From assembly GCF_004320525.1 (NCBI RefSeq), contig NZ_SIHX01000006.1, positions 124,001 to 188,000 on the forward strand: 64,000 nucleotides of DNA, written 5' to 3'. The position numbers were made by a program, and so were the translations under genes. A model generated the notes under the pieces. The model was not told the origin of the DNA and made no database searches. It saw only the letters and a program-made list of their open reading frames with translations. Each line of letters begins with the position of its first letter. The first letter of the stretch is position 1. Origin of the DNA: Arthrobacter sp. S39 (GTDB lineage Bacteria; Actinomycetota; Actinomycetes; Actinomycetales; Micrococcaceae). Of this stretch, positions 17,067 through 25,919 are shown piece after piece.

Positions 17067-17834
17067 TCAGCTGGCGGTCCAGCCGCCGTCGACCATCAGG
17101 AGCTGGCCGGTGATGTAGCTGGAGGCGTCGGATGCCAGGAACACGGCGGCGCCGGCGAGTTCTTCCGGTTCGCCAAATCGGTTCATCGGTATCCGCTGGA
17201 GCATCCTCTGTTTCCGCTCGGGATCGTTAAAGACTGCCTCGGTGAGCTTGGTCCGGATGTACCCAGGCCCGAGGCCGTTAACCCGGATGCCCCGTCCGGC
17301 CCACTCAAGGCTGAGGTTGCGGAGAACCCCGTATATTCCTGACTTGCTGGCCGTGTAAGCGACGACGGAGGGCAAGGACAGCTGGCTCGAGAGGGAACCG
17401 ATAAAGATGTGGCTCCCGCTGCGACCCTTTTCCAGCTGGCGTTTTCCGAGTTCCTGGCTCAGCAGGAACGGCGCGGTCAGGTTGATGCTGATGACGCGGT
17501 CCCACTCATCTGGGTCAAATGACTCGGCGGGTTCGCGGTGCTGAACCCCGGCGGCATGAACGACGATGTCGATTTCGCCGCCCAGGCCATGTTCGACGTC
17601 GTTAAGAAGGGGCGCTGCGGCGCCGCGGACCGCCACGTCGGCCGGGAACGCTGTTGCGGCTGGTCCTATGTCCTGCACTGCGGCACGGAGCTCATCTTCG
17701 CTGCGGGATACCAGGGCCACTTGCGCGCCCGACTGTGCGAGTCCGTTGGCGATGGCGAGCCCGAGGCCTCGGCCGGCTCCGGTGACCAGTGCGCGTTTCC
17801 CTTCCAGGGAGAACTTGTTTCCACTATCCATCAT
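17067..17834 (-). CDS. SDR family NAD(P)-dependent oxidoreductase
   Basis: A 255-residue classical short-chain dehydrogenase. The cofactor motif is TGAGRGLG, then NAG-equivalent HAAGVQH, catalytic Ser in GSLSSQ, YTASK as the YxxxK pair, and PGYIRT. The C-terminal SYITGQLLMVDGGWTAS is typical. It is translationally coupled to the upstream aldehyde dehydrogenase (4-nt ATGA overlap). It resembles FabG/gluconate-5-dehydrogenase types; the substrate is unknown but probably a hydroxy or keto intermediate of the same pathway. Confidence 0.92.
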   Translation of the reverse strand: MMDSGNKFSLEGKRALVTGAGRGLGLAIANGLAQSGAQVALVSRSEDELRAAVQDIGPAATAFPADVAVRGAAAPLLNDVEHGLGGEIDIVVHAAGVQHREPAESFDPDEWDRVISINLTAPFLLSQELGKRQLEKGRSGSHIFIGSLSSQLSLPSVVAYTASKSGIYGVLRNLSLEWAGRGIRVNGLGPGYIRTKLTEAVFNDPERKQRMLQRIPMNRFGEPEELAGAAVFLASDASSYITGQLLMVDGGWTAS

Positions 17835-19282
17835 TGCGTCCGGATCGCGGCGGTTTTGATGCGGGTGTAGAAACCCAGCGCTTCGAGGCCCTGTTCCTTA
17901 AACGGTGAACCTGAATCCTTGAACCCGCCAAAGGGGTGGTGAATGTCCCAACCTGTTGTGGGCTGGTTTACGGAGACCTGACCAGTGTCGACGCTGTTGA
18001 TAAAGGCGAATGCCTGTCCAAGGTCTTTGGTGAACACTGCGCTGGAGAGTCCGTAGGCCGAGTCGTTTACCGCATTGATGGCTTCTTCGACCGTGTCGAC
18101 GACGGTCATCGCCAGCACTGGCCCGAAGACCTCGTCCCGCCAGATGTCCAGGTCCGGTGAAATACCCAGCAGGGTAGGTTCGACGAAGGCGCCTGTCTGG
18201 CGTTGCTCCTCTCCCAAGGGTGTGGTTGCAATAATTTCAGCGCCTTGGCCGACAGCCGTTGAGATGTGCGCCTGGATCTGCTGCTGCGCTTTCTTGCTCA
18301 CCACCGGACCAAGGCTTGCACCGGGTGTGCTGCCGCTGGCGACCTTTAGCCCCGCCATGGCGGCCACGAGTTTGCTGCGAACTTCGGTTTCGACACTCCG
18401 CTGGACGATGAGGCGGCTGGTGGCTGTGCACCTCTGCCCTGCCTGAGCGAAGGCGCCGGCGATGATGGTGGGGATCGCAGCGTCCAGGTCAGCGTCCTCG
18501 AGAACTACTGCCGCATTTTTTCCGCCCATCTCGGTTTGCACACGGATCCCTGTTCCCGCGAGTTCCTTCTGCAGCTGGATGCCTATTTCGGTCGAACCTG
18601 TGAAAGAGACAGCACGAAGGCCCTGATGGGATGTGAGCTTCTGGCCAATGTCCGCACCACGGCCCGTGACGGTACCGAGCACGCCGGCCGGAAGGCCTGC
18701 CTCGTGAAGGATTTCGGCGAGCTTCAGTGCGATGATCGGCGTTTCACTGGCGGGCTTAAGCACCACAGCATTGCCGGCCAGCAAGGCGGGGGCAAGCTTT
18801 CGCGCAGGTGTCAGCAGGGGGTCGTTCCACGGTGTAATGAGAAGCACAACACCGATCGGTTCACGGATCTGACTGGCGAAAGTCCCCGGGCGTGCGTCGG
18901 GCAGGTACTCTCCGAACGGTAGCCGGGCCAGGCCGCCATAGTATTCGAAGAATTCGGCAGACTTGCCAACTTCACCGGTGGCTTCCGCCCGGGTCTTGCC
19001 CATCTCGGTGACAATCGTGGCAATCAGTTCCTCCGCGTGCTCCCGTATCAGGGACGCGGTGTGCAGGAGAATACGCCCGCGTTCCAGATGCCCCGTAGCC
19101 TTCCAGGTCTTTGCGCCTTCGACAGCGGCCCGGAAAACCTCATCCAGATCTTCGGGGCCCATGGCCGGGACCTGACCTATGATTTCGCCATTTGTGGCGG
19201 GGTCTGAGACATCCAGGGTTGTTCCTGAGCGGGCGTCGACGAATTCGCCGTTCACCAGGTTCTTAACCAATCCGATTGTCAT
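17831..19282 (-). CDS. NAD(P)-dependent aldehyde dehydrogenase
   Basis: An ALDH-superfamily enzyme of about 483 residues. The general-base Glu lies in VQTEMGGKNAAVVLEDADLD, the nucleophilic Cys in GAFAQAGQRCTATSR and the NAD-binding phrase in SFTGSTEIG. ATG 19282 follows AGGAG by 8 nt; an in-frame ATG at 19333 overlaps the alcohol dehydrogenase stop and is a coupled alternative. It follows the alcohol dehydrogenase, so an alcohol to aldehyde to acid pair is likely. The TTGWDIHHPFGGFKDSG C-terminal region fits the benzaldehyde/succinate-semialdehyde side of the family, but substrate assignment is not secure. Confidence 0.92.
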   Translation of the reverse strand: MTIGLVKNLVNGEFVDARSGTTLDVSDPATNGEIIGQVPAMGPEDLDEVFRAAVEGAKTWKATGHLERGRILLHTASLIREHAEELIATIVTEMGKTRAEATGEVGKSAEFFEYYGGLARLPFGEYLPDARPGTFASQIREPIGVVLLITPWNDPLLTPARKLAPALLAGNAVVLKPASETPIIALKLAEILHEAGLPAGVLGTVTGRGADIGQKLTSHQGLRAVSFTGSTEIGIQLQKELAGTGIRVQTEMGGKNAAVVLEDADLDAAIPTIIAGAFAQAGQRCTATSRLIVQRSVETEVRSKLVAAMAGLKVASGSTPGASLGPVVSKKAQQQIQAHISTAVGQGAEIIATTPLGEEQRQTGAFVEPTLLGISPDLDIWRDEVFGPVLAMTVVDTVEEAINAVNDSAYGLSSAVFTKDLGQAFAFINSVDTGQVSVNQPTTGWDIHHPFGGFKDSGSPFKEQGLEALGFYTRIKTAAIRTQ

Positions 19283-19329
19283 AGTGTCTGCTCCTGTTCG
19301 GACCGTGTTGTCGTGGTGGGTGGCCGTGG

Positions 19330-20553
19330 TCATCGATTCACCTCGGCTGTTTGGGCTGTGGATTCAAAAGCGGCCGCCAGATCGCCTGTACGCATCGCAG
19401 CCAGGAGGCGTTCCAGCGAATCTTCTTCCAGCGGCTCGGGGTTAGTCGGCCTCGGGTATTCCCTGACGCAGCGCTGGGCAATTGCCACTTCGGTGCCTTC
19501 CGGGATATTTGCCTCATCAAGAGTTGTCGGCAGTCCCAGCCGTTTGGACAAGTCAAGGATCGCTTGGGCGGCCGTGTGCAGGTCCTCGCTCTGTCCGCCG
19601 GTGATGGCGCGCGCCAACGCCGACGCCAGTTCTGGATCCAGGTTCTGGTTATAGGCGATGCAGTACGGCAGCGCGAGAGCGCAGGAGGTGCCATGGGGCA
19701 TGGGGTTCTCATATGACAGGCAGTAAGCCAGCGAATGGCCCATAACTACGCCTGCATTGAGTGCCTGTCCGGCAAGGTGCGATCCCCAGAGGCAGCTGGC
19801 GAGGGCATCCTGGTCACCGGCTGCTGCCTTGTCCAAGTTAGGCATGAGCATCTCGATCGCGCCGATTGCGTGGTGGGCGGACAGAGGCGAGGCGCTGGTG
19901 GCCATCAACGATTCGATGGCGTGGGCCAGGGCATCCATTCCCGTCGATGCCACGACACCTCTTGGCAGGGACGCAACCAGGTCAGGGTCAATAATGGCAG
20001 CCTGGGGCACATATCGGGTACACGATGAGGCCCTCTTGGCTCCATCCACGGTGACCATGGCAATGCGCGTAGCCTCCGCACCGGTCCCGCATGTGGTCGG
20101 GATCAAGACCAGCGGCGCAACGCCCAGCGGTGGATCCACAACTCCGAGCCAGTCCGCTGACGTCCCGTCATTGAGCATCAGCAGCGAGATGATTTTGGAT
20201 GAGTCCAGAACAGAACCACCGCCAATTCCGATGACGGCGCGGGCCTTGGCGGCGCGTGCCTCTTCAGCGGCTGCGTCGACAATTTCTGCAGTCGGCTCGC
20301 TTCCGAAGCCTTTCCTAAGCACTACTCGGAAACCGGCGCCTTCCAGGGCATGCAGCAAATTTTCTGCGAGTCCGAAGTTTACGACCGCATCATCGGCTGC
20401 GACGAGAACTGTCCCTTCGGTGAGTCCGAACTGCTCGCGGAGAAGCTTTGCGATCTGCTTCGTGGAGCCGCGGCCTCCGAGTACGGCCGGCGGCGACAGG
20501 AACTCTGTGGGGGAAGCAAGGGCGGGAACCCATCGTTTTGACATCATCGTCAC
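19330..20553 (-). CDS. Iron-containing alcohol dehydrogenase
   Basis: A 407-residue group III (Fe-type) dehydrogenase. It has the NAD-binding GIGGGSVLDSSKII, the PTTCGTGAEATRIAM segment and the metal ligands Asp in IIDPDLVASLP and His in GMDALAHAIE, VVMGHSLAY and PMPHGTSCALALP. Candidate reactions include 4-hydroxybutyrate or 1,3-diol oxidation or maleylacetate reduction; the last is less likely in this neighbourhood. It is first in the unit ADH-ALDH-SDR-lhgO-ECH, and a TTGGATACAAT site lies 11 bp upstream of its start, within the promoter/leader region. Confidence 0.9.
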   Translation of the reverse strand: MTMMSKRWVPALASPTEFLSPPAVLGGRGSTKQIAKLLREQFGLTEGTVLVAADDAVVNFGLAENLLHALEGAGFRVVLRKGFGSEPTAEIVDAAAEEARAAKARAVIGIGGGSVLDSSKIISLLMLNDGTSADWLGVVDPPLGVAPLVLIPTTCGTGAEATRIAMVTVDGAKRASSCTRYVPQAAIIDPDLVASLPRGVVASTGMDALAHAIESLMATSASPLSAHHAIGAIEMLMPNLDKAAAGDQDALASCLWGSHLAGQALNAGVVMGHSLAYCLSYENPMPHGTSCALALPYCIAYNQNLDPELASALARAITGGQSEDLHTAAQAILDLSKRLGLPTTLDEANIPEGTEVAIAQRCVREYPRPTNPEPLEEDSLERLLAAMRTGDLAAAFESTAQTAEVNR

Positions 20554-20563
20554 GCTTTCATGA

Positions 20564-20574
20564 TTGGATACAAT
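20564..20574. promoter_or_regulatory. Candidate GntR site TTGGATACAAT, proximal
   Basis: TTGGATACAAT lies just upstream of the Fe-alcohol dehydrogenase start. The same 11-mer recurs at 20752-20762, and close variants occur at 29650 and 29713 in the divergent promoter of the transporter operon. Proximity to the start codon suggests it overlaps the promoter and gives repression. Confidence 0.55.
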
Positions 20575-20751
20575 TTCTGCAAACTACGCTAACGGACCAG
20601 CCCCTCCCGCGTCAAGGCTTCCGAGGCGGAGGTTACCTGTAAACGTGCTAGAAAGTGCGCCACGGCGCCGAAAAATGGGGCCCTTGGGGGTATGGGCCGA
20701 TGCCGCTACTCGCAGGCCTGACAGCCGCGGAGCGGCCAGCCAAATCGGATT

Positions 20752-20762
20752 TTGGATACAAT
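20752..20762. promoter_or_regulatory. Candidate GntR site TTGGATACAAT, distal
   Basis: A second exact copy of TTGGATACAAT, 188 bp from the first and just beyond the GntR stop codon. Two exact 11-mers in one 222-bp gap are unlikely by chance and may allow looping or cooperative binding. Confidence 0.55.
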
Positions 20763-20775
20763 TGCTTTGGTGGGC

Positions 20776-21432
20776 CTAGTTGAAGATTTCCGGCCGGGCA
20801 GCAAGACTGAGTCGGGTGCGCCGGATGTGGCCGCGCACCAGGCCAGCTGCTGCATCGTGATCCTTCCGGACTATGCTGTCGACAATCAGCCGGTGCTCGG
20901 CATCAGTAGCCCATTGCCGGTCCAGGTCCAGGCCTTGCGCAAAGGCTCGCCGGTAGTGCTGGGTCGAGTTCCAGAACCGCTGCACAAGGTCGTGCAGGAG
21001 GCCAAACTCCGCTCCGGCGTAGGTCAGCAGATGGAACTCTCGGTCCACGCGAAGAAATGTCTCGACGTTGGTGGCCGCGGCAATCTCGTCTGCCAGTTCA
21101 CGCAGTCTTTGGATTTGGCTGTCGCTCAGGTTGTCAATGCTTTCCCTGATGGCCAGAGACTCAACCTGCTCCCGGAGCTTGTAGGTCTGGTCGAATTCGA
21201 AGGCATCCAGTTTGGATACCCACGCCCCGGCGTTTGGAACAATCGTGACAAGACCTTCAGCCTCAAGAAGCTTCAGCCCTTCCCTGACAGGGATGCGGCT
21301 GGCGCTAAAGCGTTCAGCGAGTTCCTCCTGCCCGATTCTTTCCCCTGGTCGCAGCTTCCCTTCTAGGATGTCCTGTCGGAGTTCGTGTGCTATCCGCCGG
21401 CCTGTTGCCCCGGCAGCCTTCTCGTCCTGCAT
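20776..21432 (-). CDS. GntR family regulator, FCD (FadR/VanR-type) domain (paralogue A)
   Basis: About 218 residues. The N-terminal winged helix (GERIGQEELAERFSASRIPV, then REGLKLLEAEGLV) is followed by an FCD ligand domain with the metal-site pattern DREFHLLTYAGA, ATDAEHRLIVDSIVRKDHD and RGHIRRTRLSL. ATG 21432 is preferred; the open frame extends upstream across a hairpin and is not protein-like there. It is strongly similar to the GntR at 25086-25763, clearly a duplication. It probably senses a carboxylate or sugar acid and acts on TTGGATACAAT sites. Confidence 0.9.
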   Translation of the reverse strand: MQDEKAAGATGRRIAHELRQDILEGKLRPGERIGQEELAERFSASRIPVREGLKLLEAEGLVTIVPNAGAWVSKLDAFEFDQTYKLREQVESLAIRESIDNLSDSQIQRLRELADEIAAATNVETFLRVDREFHLLTYAGAEFGLLHDLVQRFWNSTQHYRRAFAQGLDLDRQWATDAEHRLIVDSIVRKDHDAAAGLVRGHIRRTRLSLAARPEIFN

Positions 21433-21520
21433 GCGCCCTCTTCCACATTTGATTTTCTGACCTGTCAACCCAGTATGGACGGTCGTGGATGGCCGGCGAG
21501 GGCGAACACGGCCTGGTGGG

Positions 21521-21561
21521 GCCAAGGCCCCCACGTTGCGAGGAGTAGTGGGGGCCTTGGC
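21521..21561. terminator. 14-bp-stem hairpin downstream of the aldehyde dehydrogenase
   Basis: GCCAAGGCCCCCAC (21521-21534) pairs perfectly with GTGGGGGCCTTGGC (21548-21561) around a 13-nt loop. It lies between the SSADH-like gene stop and the GntR start on the minus strand. No U-tract follows, so it may slow polymerase or protect the 3' end; it still separates the two halves of the minus-strand block. Confidence 0.6.
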
Positions 21562-21629
21562 GGCTCTGGGGTGATGCCCGGAGTGTTCTGCGCAGGACCT
21601 CACGGGGTGAGGAGGGCGGCCGGCGCACG

Positions 21630-23111
21630 CTAACCCGCGTGGGGATCGGCGATGCCGATGTATTGGGTGTAGAGGTATTCTTCGATGCCTTCGAGGCCGC
21701 CTTCCCGTCCCAGGCCGGATTGCTTGACGCCGCCAAATGGGGCCGCCGCATTGGAAATAACGCCGGCATTTAGGCCGAGCATGCCGGTCTCCAGCCGCTC
21801 CCCCATCCGGATGCCTCGGTTCAGGTCGCGGGTGAAGACATAGGCGACGAGCCCGTACTCACTGTTGTTGGCCAGGCGGACGGCGTCTTCTTCGGTGGTG
21901 AAGGTGATGATCGGGGCGACCGGGCCAAAGATTTCCTCCGACAGGATCCGGGTGCCTTCGTTCACGCCGGTAAGAATGGTGGGCTGGTAGAAGTAACCGG
22001 GTCCATCCACGGCGCTCCCGCCGACGACGGCCTTTGCCCCGGCGGCCACTGCGTCGGTGACGAGTTCGTGGACCTTCTCCCGACTCGTGGCGTCGATCAG
22101 CGGACCGATCTTGGACTCCGGCTCGGTGCCTCGGGCGGTGGTCATGTCCTTCATTTTGGTGGCGAACTTTTGAGCGAATTCCTCCGCGACGGATTCGTGG
22201 ACGATGAAGCGGTTGGCAGCGGTGCAGGCCTCGCCCATGTTCCGCAGTTTGGCAAGCATCGCCCCTGTTACGGCGGCGTCCAGGTCGGCGTCCTCGAAGA
22301 CCACGAAGGGTGCGTTGCCGCCGAGCTCCATCGAGGTGCGCAGCACGTTCTCGGAGGCGTCGGCGAGCAGGCGGCGGCCCACTTCGGTGGAGCCTGTGAA
22401 GGACAGCTTGCGGAGTCGCGGGTCCTTGATCAGCGGGCCGGTGGTGGCGCCGGCGCTGGTGGAAGCGATGACGTTCAGGACGCCGGCGGGCAGGCCGGCT
22501 TCCTGCATGACGGCCGCGAACAGCTGGGAGGTCAGCGGCGTCAGTTTGGCCGGCTTGAGGATCATGGTGCAGCCGGCAGCGACAGCGGGGGCGATCTTGC
22601 GGGTGGCCATGGCAAGGGGAAAGTTCCAGGGGGTAATCAGCAGGCAGGGCCCTACCGGCTTTTTTGTGACCAAAAGGCGGGATTTTCCGTCCGGGGAGAC
22701 CGAGTAGCGGCCGAACGTTCGGACGGCTTCCTCAGAGAACCAGCGCAGGAATTCTGCTGCGTAGATGACTTCGCCGCGGGCTTCGGCAAGCGGCTTGCCC
22801 ATCTCCATTGTCATGAGCAAAGCGAAGTCCTCAGCCCGCTCGGTGACCAGATCAAAGGCCCGCCGCAGTATTTCGCCCCTTTCACGGGGCGGGACCTTCG
22901 CCCAGGACTCCTGGGCGGCTGCGGCTGCGTTCAGCGCCGCTTTCCCGTCCTCAGCGGTGGCGTCGGAGATGCTCATCAGCACTTTGCCCGTGGCGGGGTC
23001 TTCGACGTCGAAGGTCTTGCCTGAGGTGGCAGGACGCCACTGCCCATTGATGAGGAGGCCCGTTGGGACAGAGTCCAGGACCTCTAGTTCCTTAACTGCG
23101 GGAATAGACAT
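21630..23111 (-). CDS. Succinate-semialdehyde dehydrogenase-type aldehyde dehydrogenase
   Basis: An ALDH-superfamily enzyme of about 493 residues from ATG 23111 (GGAAAACA upstream). GabD-like phrases are present: TMEMGKPLAEARGEV, AAEFLRWFSEEAVRTFGR, base Glu in TSMELGGNAPFVVFEDADLD, and catalytic Cys in NMGEACTAANRF. The C-terminal PFGGVKQSGLGREGGLEGIE is typical of SSADH. It would oxidise succinate semialdehyde or a close 4/5-carbon semialdehyde to the dicarboxylate. It is directly downstream of the ThDP enzyme, which could form such a semialdehyde by decarboxylating a 2-oxo-dicarboxylate (inference). Confidence 0.88.
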   Translation of the reverse strand: MSIPAVKELEVLDSVPTGLLINGQWRPATSGKTFDVEDPATGKVLMSISDATAEDGKAALNAAAAAQESWAKVPPRERGEILRRAFDLVTERAEDFALLMTMEMGKPLAEARGEVIYAAEFLRWFSEEAVRTFGRYSVSPDGKSRLLVTKKPVGPCLLITPWNFPLAMATRKIAPAVAAGCTMILKPAKLTPLTSQLFAAVMQEAGLPAGVLNVIASTSAGATTGPLIKDPRLRKLSFTGSTEVGRRLLADASENVLRTSMELGGNAPFVVFEDADLDAAVTGAMLAKLRNMGEACTAANRFIVHESVAEEFAQKFATKMKDMTTARGTEPESKIGPLIDATSREKVHELVTDAVAAGAKAVVGGSAVDGPGYFYQPTILTGVNEGTRILSEEIFGPVAPIITFTTEEDAVRLANNSEYGLVAYVFTRDLNRGIRMGERLETGMLGLNAGVISNAAAPFGGVKQSGLGREGGLEGIEEYLYTQYIGIADPHAG

Positions 23112-23205
23112 TGTTTTCCATTCGGTGAGGCGTTCGGTTTTTTCTGCGATCACATCGCAAGCTTGAAACACTGGTTGGAGCGAGGCGTGGTGGTCCCCGG
23201 AAGCC

Positions 23206-24891
23206 TTAGTAGGCTTTTATCCGTTGTTCGACGACAAGGTGGATGAGGGCGAACACCCGGTCTTCATCGATGGCTTTTAGTGCTGCCTCGATGGCGGCGG
23301 GGATATCGGCATCGCGGTCGACTTTGATGCCGTAGCCGCCGAAGGCCTGGGCCATGAGTGCGAATTCCGGGTTTTTCAGCTGGGTGCCGGAGACCCGTTC
23401 CGGGTAGTGCCGTTCCTGGTGGGTGCGGATGGTGCCGTATTCCTGGTTGTCCATAACGATCACCAGGGGAGTTGCACCGTACTGGGCCGCGGTGGCAAGT
23501 TCCTGGCCGTTCATGAGGAATTCGCCGTCACCGGCGATAGTCACCACCCGCCTGCCCGGGTACTCCAACGACGCTGCGATAGCAGACGGCACCGAGTATC
23601 CCATGGAGCCGTTGCGGGCGCTGATCATGGAGGCGTAGCGCTGGGTGGGGAAGTAGCGGTGTGCCCAGTTGGTGTGCTCACCGGCGCCGAGGGTGATGAT
23701 AGCGTCGCGGGGCAGTGTGGGAACCAGGTTGGCCATCAGGGTGTTCATCCTGGCCTGTCCCTCGCCCGGAGTTGCCTCGGGGAGGGCCGCAAAGGATTCC
23801 TGTTCCGCGCGCATGCGGGCGGTCCAGCTCGTCCACTCCGCTTTGACGGGCAGTTCAAGCTTTGCCAGGTCACGGATAAACACGTCCGGTTTGGCGACAA
23901 TCTGGTAGGAGACTGGGCCGGAGCGGCCCCGGAGGGACGAGTCAATGGTGACGAGGAAGTTCTTCTTGTTCCAGTCCTGGCGACACAGGAACCCGTCCGT
24001 GATCACGTCCCCGGGGACAGTACCAACAAAGACGAGCAGGTCGGTTTCTTCGAGAAGGTCGTACGTGGGGCGGGGCCGGCCGTAGCCGATTGGGCCAACG
24101 TAGGACGGGGAGTCGAAGGGCACGGTTCCTTGGGTGCGCCATTCCGCGGCGGCGGGGATGTGGTGCTTTTCCAGCCAGCGGGTGAGCTGGTCTGCGCCTT
24201 GCTGGGTCCAGTCGTTTCCGCCCGTGACGAACAGCGGTTTGCTTGATGTGGCCAGGGCGTCGGCCAGCGCGGCGGAGTCTACTGTGGTCATCCCGCCGGT
24301 GGCTACCGGGATAGGGGGATGCAGCTCGGCGGGGACTTGCTGACGGATGACATCCTCAGGCAGGCCGACGACCACGGGGCCGGGGCGTCCGCTCATCGCT
24401 GCGAACAGGGCTTCTGCGACGATTTCGGAGGCACGCTCGGCGTGGTCCAGGACCATGACGCGTTTGGCTCCGGTGTCGAACCAGGCTTTGATATCGAATT
24501 CCTGGAACGCCTCGCGGTCCCGGTGGGCGAAGGGGATGAGTCCGACGAACAGCACCATGGGCGTCGAGTCCTGCCAGGCGGTGTGAAGGCCGACGTGAGC
24601 GTTGGCTGCGCCGGGACCACGTGTGACCATTGCTATGCCGGGCAGTTGGTTCATCTTCCCGTCGGCTTCGGCCATGTAGGTTGCCCCGCCCTCATGGCGG
24701 CACACGATGGTCTCAATGGGTGAGTCGTGCAGCCCGTCCAGGACGTCGAGGAAGCTTTCCCCTGGGACCACGTGGGCGCGCCGGACTCCGTGTGCAACGA
24801 GTGAGTCGACAATGACGTGTCCTGCTGACTTGATTCCGTTTGCTGCTGCTACCGGCCGTTGGGTGGGTGTTTCAGTGCTCGTCTGCGTCAT
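23206..24891 (-). CDS. Thiamine diphosphate-dependent enzyme (2-oxoacid decarboxylase/acetolactate synthase-like)
   Basis: A 561-residue ThDP enzyme with the three standard domains. The PYR domain carries the cofactor-activating Glu in CRHEGGATYMAEADG; the central domain reads KPLFVTGGNDWTQQGAD; the C-terminal PP domain has the Mg/ThDP motif GDGEFLMNGQELATAAQ ending in MDNQEYG. The 'APYGATRGPGA'-type lid residue region is TRGPGAANAHVGLHTAWQ. It resembles benzoylformate/sulfopyruvate decarboxylase-like and IlvB-like paralogues; no small subunit is nearby, so a catabolic decarboxylase is likelier than acetolactate synthase. An aldehyde dehydrogenase follows, as expected for a decarboxylase product. 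Confidence 0.85.
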   Translation of the reverse strand: MTQTSTETPTQRPVAAANGIKSAGHVIVDSLVAHGVRRAHVVPGESFLDVLDGLHDSPIETIVCRHEGGATYMAEADGKMNQLPGIAMVTRGPGAANAHVGLHTAWQDSTPMVLFVGLIPFAHRDREAFQEFDIKAWFDTGAKRVMVLDHAERASEIVAEALFAAMSGRPGPVVVGLPEDVIRQQVPAELHPPIPVATGGMTTVDSAALADALATSSKPLFVTGGNDWTQQGADQLTRWLEKHHIPAAAEWRTQGTVPFDSPSYVGPIGYGRPRPTYDLLEETDLLVFVGTVPGDVITDGFLCRQDWNKKNFLVTIDSSLRGRSGPVSYQIVAKPDVFIRDLAKLELPVKAEWTSWTARMRAEQESFAALPEATPGEGQARMNTLMANLVPTLPRDAIITLGAGEHTNWAHRYFPTQRYASMISARNGSMGYSVPSAIAASLEYPGRRVVTIAGDGEFLMNGQELATAAQYGATPLVIVMDNQEYGTIRTHQERHYPERVSGTQLKNPEFALMAQAFGGYGIKVDRDADIPAAIEAALKAIDEDRVFALIHLVVEQRIKAY

Positions 24892-25085
24892 CGGGTGCGT
24901 GCCGCTCTGTCAGCAAGCTCTTCCCCTGCTCTGATGTATGTTTGCTCTCCGGCGCAAATGGTCGTTGTTGGGGGAGTGGGGGATGATAACTTCATTGTTC
25001 TTCCTTCTTTACTTGGCTCTGGTTCGGCAAGCGGAGCATGGTGGGCGCTGTCCGGCTTAATGAACGACGGCCACCATGAGCTGTG

Positions 25086-25763
25086 TTAGCCCTCGGGATC
25101 GTGGCTGCGTTGGAATATGTCTGGGCGTGCTGCCAGCTTCAGGCGGGTTCTCCTTATGTGTGCGCGGATAAGATTTCCCGCGGTTTCGTGGTCTTTTCTT
25201 ACGATGCTGTCCACGATGAGGTGGTGTTCGGCGTCTGTTGCCCATTGCTGTTCGCGCTGGAGTTCCTGCGCGAAGATGCGCCGGTAATGCACTGTGGAAT
25301 TCCAGCACCGGTGGACGAGGTCGTGCAGGAGGGGAAATGAGGCGCCGGCGTAAGTGGACAGGTGAAAATCCTGGTCAAGCCGCATGAAGGTCTCCGCGTC
25401 GGAGGCTTTGGTGATGTCGTCGGCGAGCCGTTGGAGTCGATCAATTTGTGATGGCGTCAAGCCATCAATGCTTTCGCGGAGAACCAGGCTTTCCACCTGT
25501 TCGCGCAACTTATAGATCTGGTCGAATTCGAAGGCGTCCAACCTGGCAACCCAGGCGCCGCTGTTGGGGACGATGGTAACGAGCCCTTCCGCTTCAAGGA
25601 TCTTCAGGCCCTCCCTCACGGGAATCCTGCTGGCGTCAAAGCGTTCGGCCAGCACTTCTTGCCCAATGCGCTCACCCGGGGCGAGGAGGCCTTGGAGGAT
25701 GTCCGCGCGTAGCTGTTCGGCGATGTTCCTGCCGGTTCTCCCTGCCGTGCGGGTCGTTTCCAT
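25086..25763 (-). CDS. GntR family regulator, FCD domain (paralogue B)
   Basis: A 225-residue FadR/VanR-type regulator. It has a winged helix (GERIGQEVLAERFDASRIPV, then REGLKILEAEGLV) and an FCD domain with DQDFHLSTYAGA, ATDAEHHLIVDSIVRKDHE and RAHIRRTRLKLAARPDIF. Most residues match paralogue A at 20776-21432, including the domain boundaries. ATG 25763 follows AAGGGAA. It sits between the ABC transporter genes and the ThDP enzyme on the same strand, so it is probably co-transcribed with the transporter and may bind the TTGGATAC-type sites at 29650-29723. Confidence 0.92.
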   Translation of the reverse strand: METTRTAGRTGRNIAEQLRADILQGLLAPGERIGQEVLAERFDASRIPVREGLKILEAEGLVTIVPNSGAWVARLDAFEFDQIYKLREQVESLVLRESIDGLTPSQIDRLQRLADDITKASDAETFMRLDQDFHLSTYAGASFPLLHDLVHRCWNSTVHYRRIFAQELQREQQWATDAEHHLIVDSIVRKDHETAGNLIRAHIRRTRLKLAARPDIFQRSHDPEG

Positions 25764-25919
25764 TGGTTCCCTTTTTCGCTTCCGAAATTTGTGTGCCTGG
25801 TCAGGTCAGCGGGTGGTGCCTGTCCTCGGCAAGGAATCCTGGTTCCCTGCCGAGGGCTCACGTGATCGCGTTGATGCGGCCTTTGTTCAGCCCATGGGCG
25901 CATGATGTGAGCCCGGCAG

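Noticed and set aside
22068..23024. Plus-strand frame of 318 codons opposite the SSADH-like gene
   Set aside because: Antisense artefact of high GC; the minus-strand frame has complete ALDH catalytic motifs.
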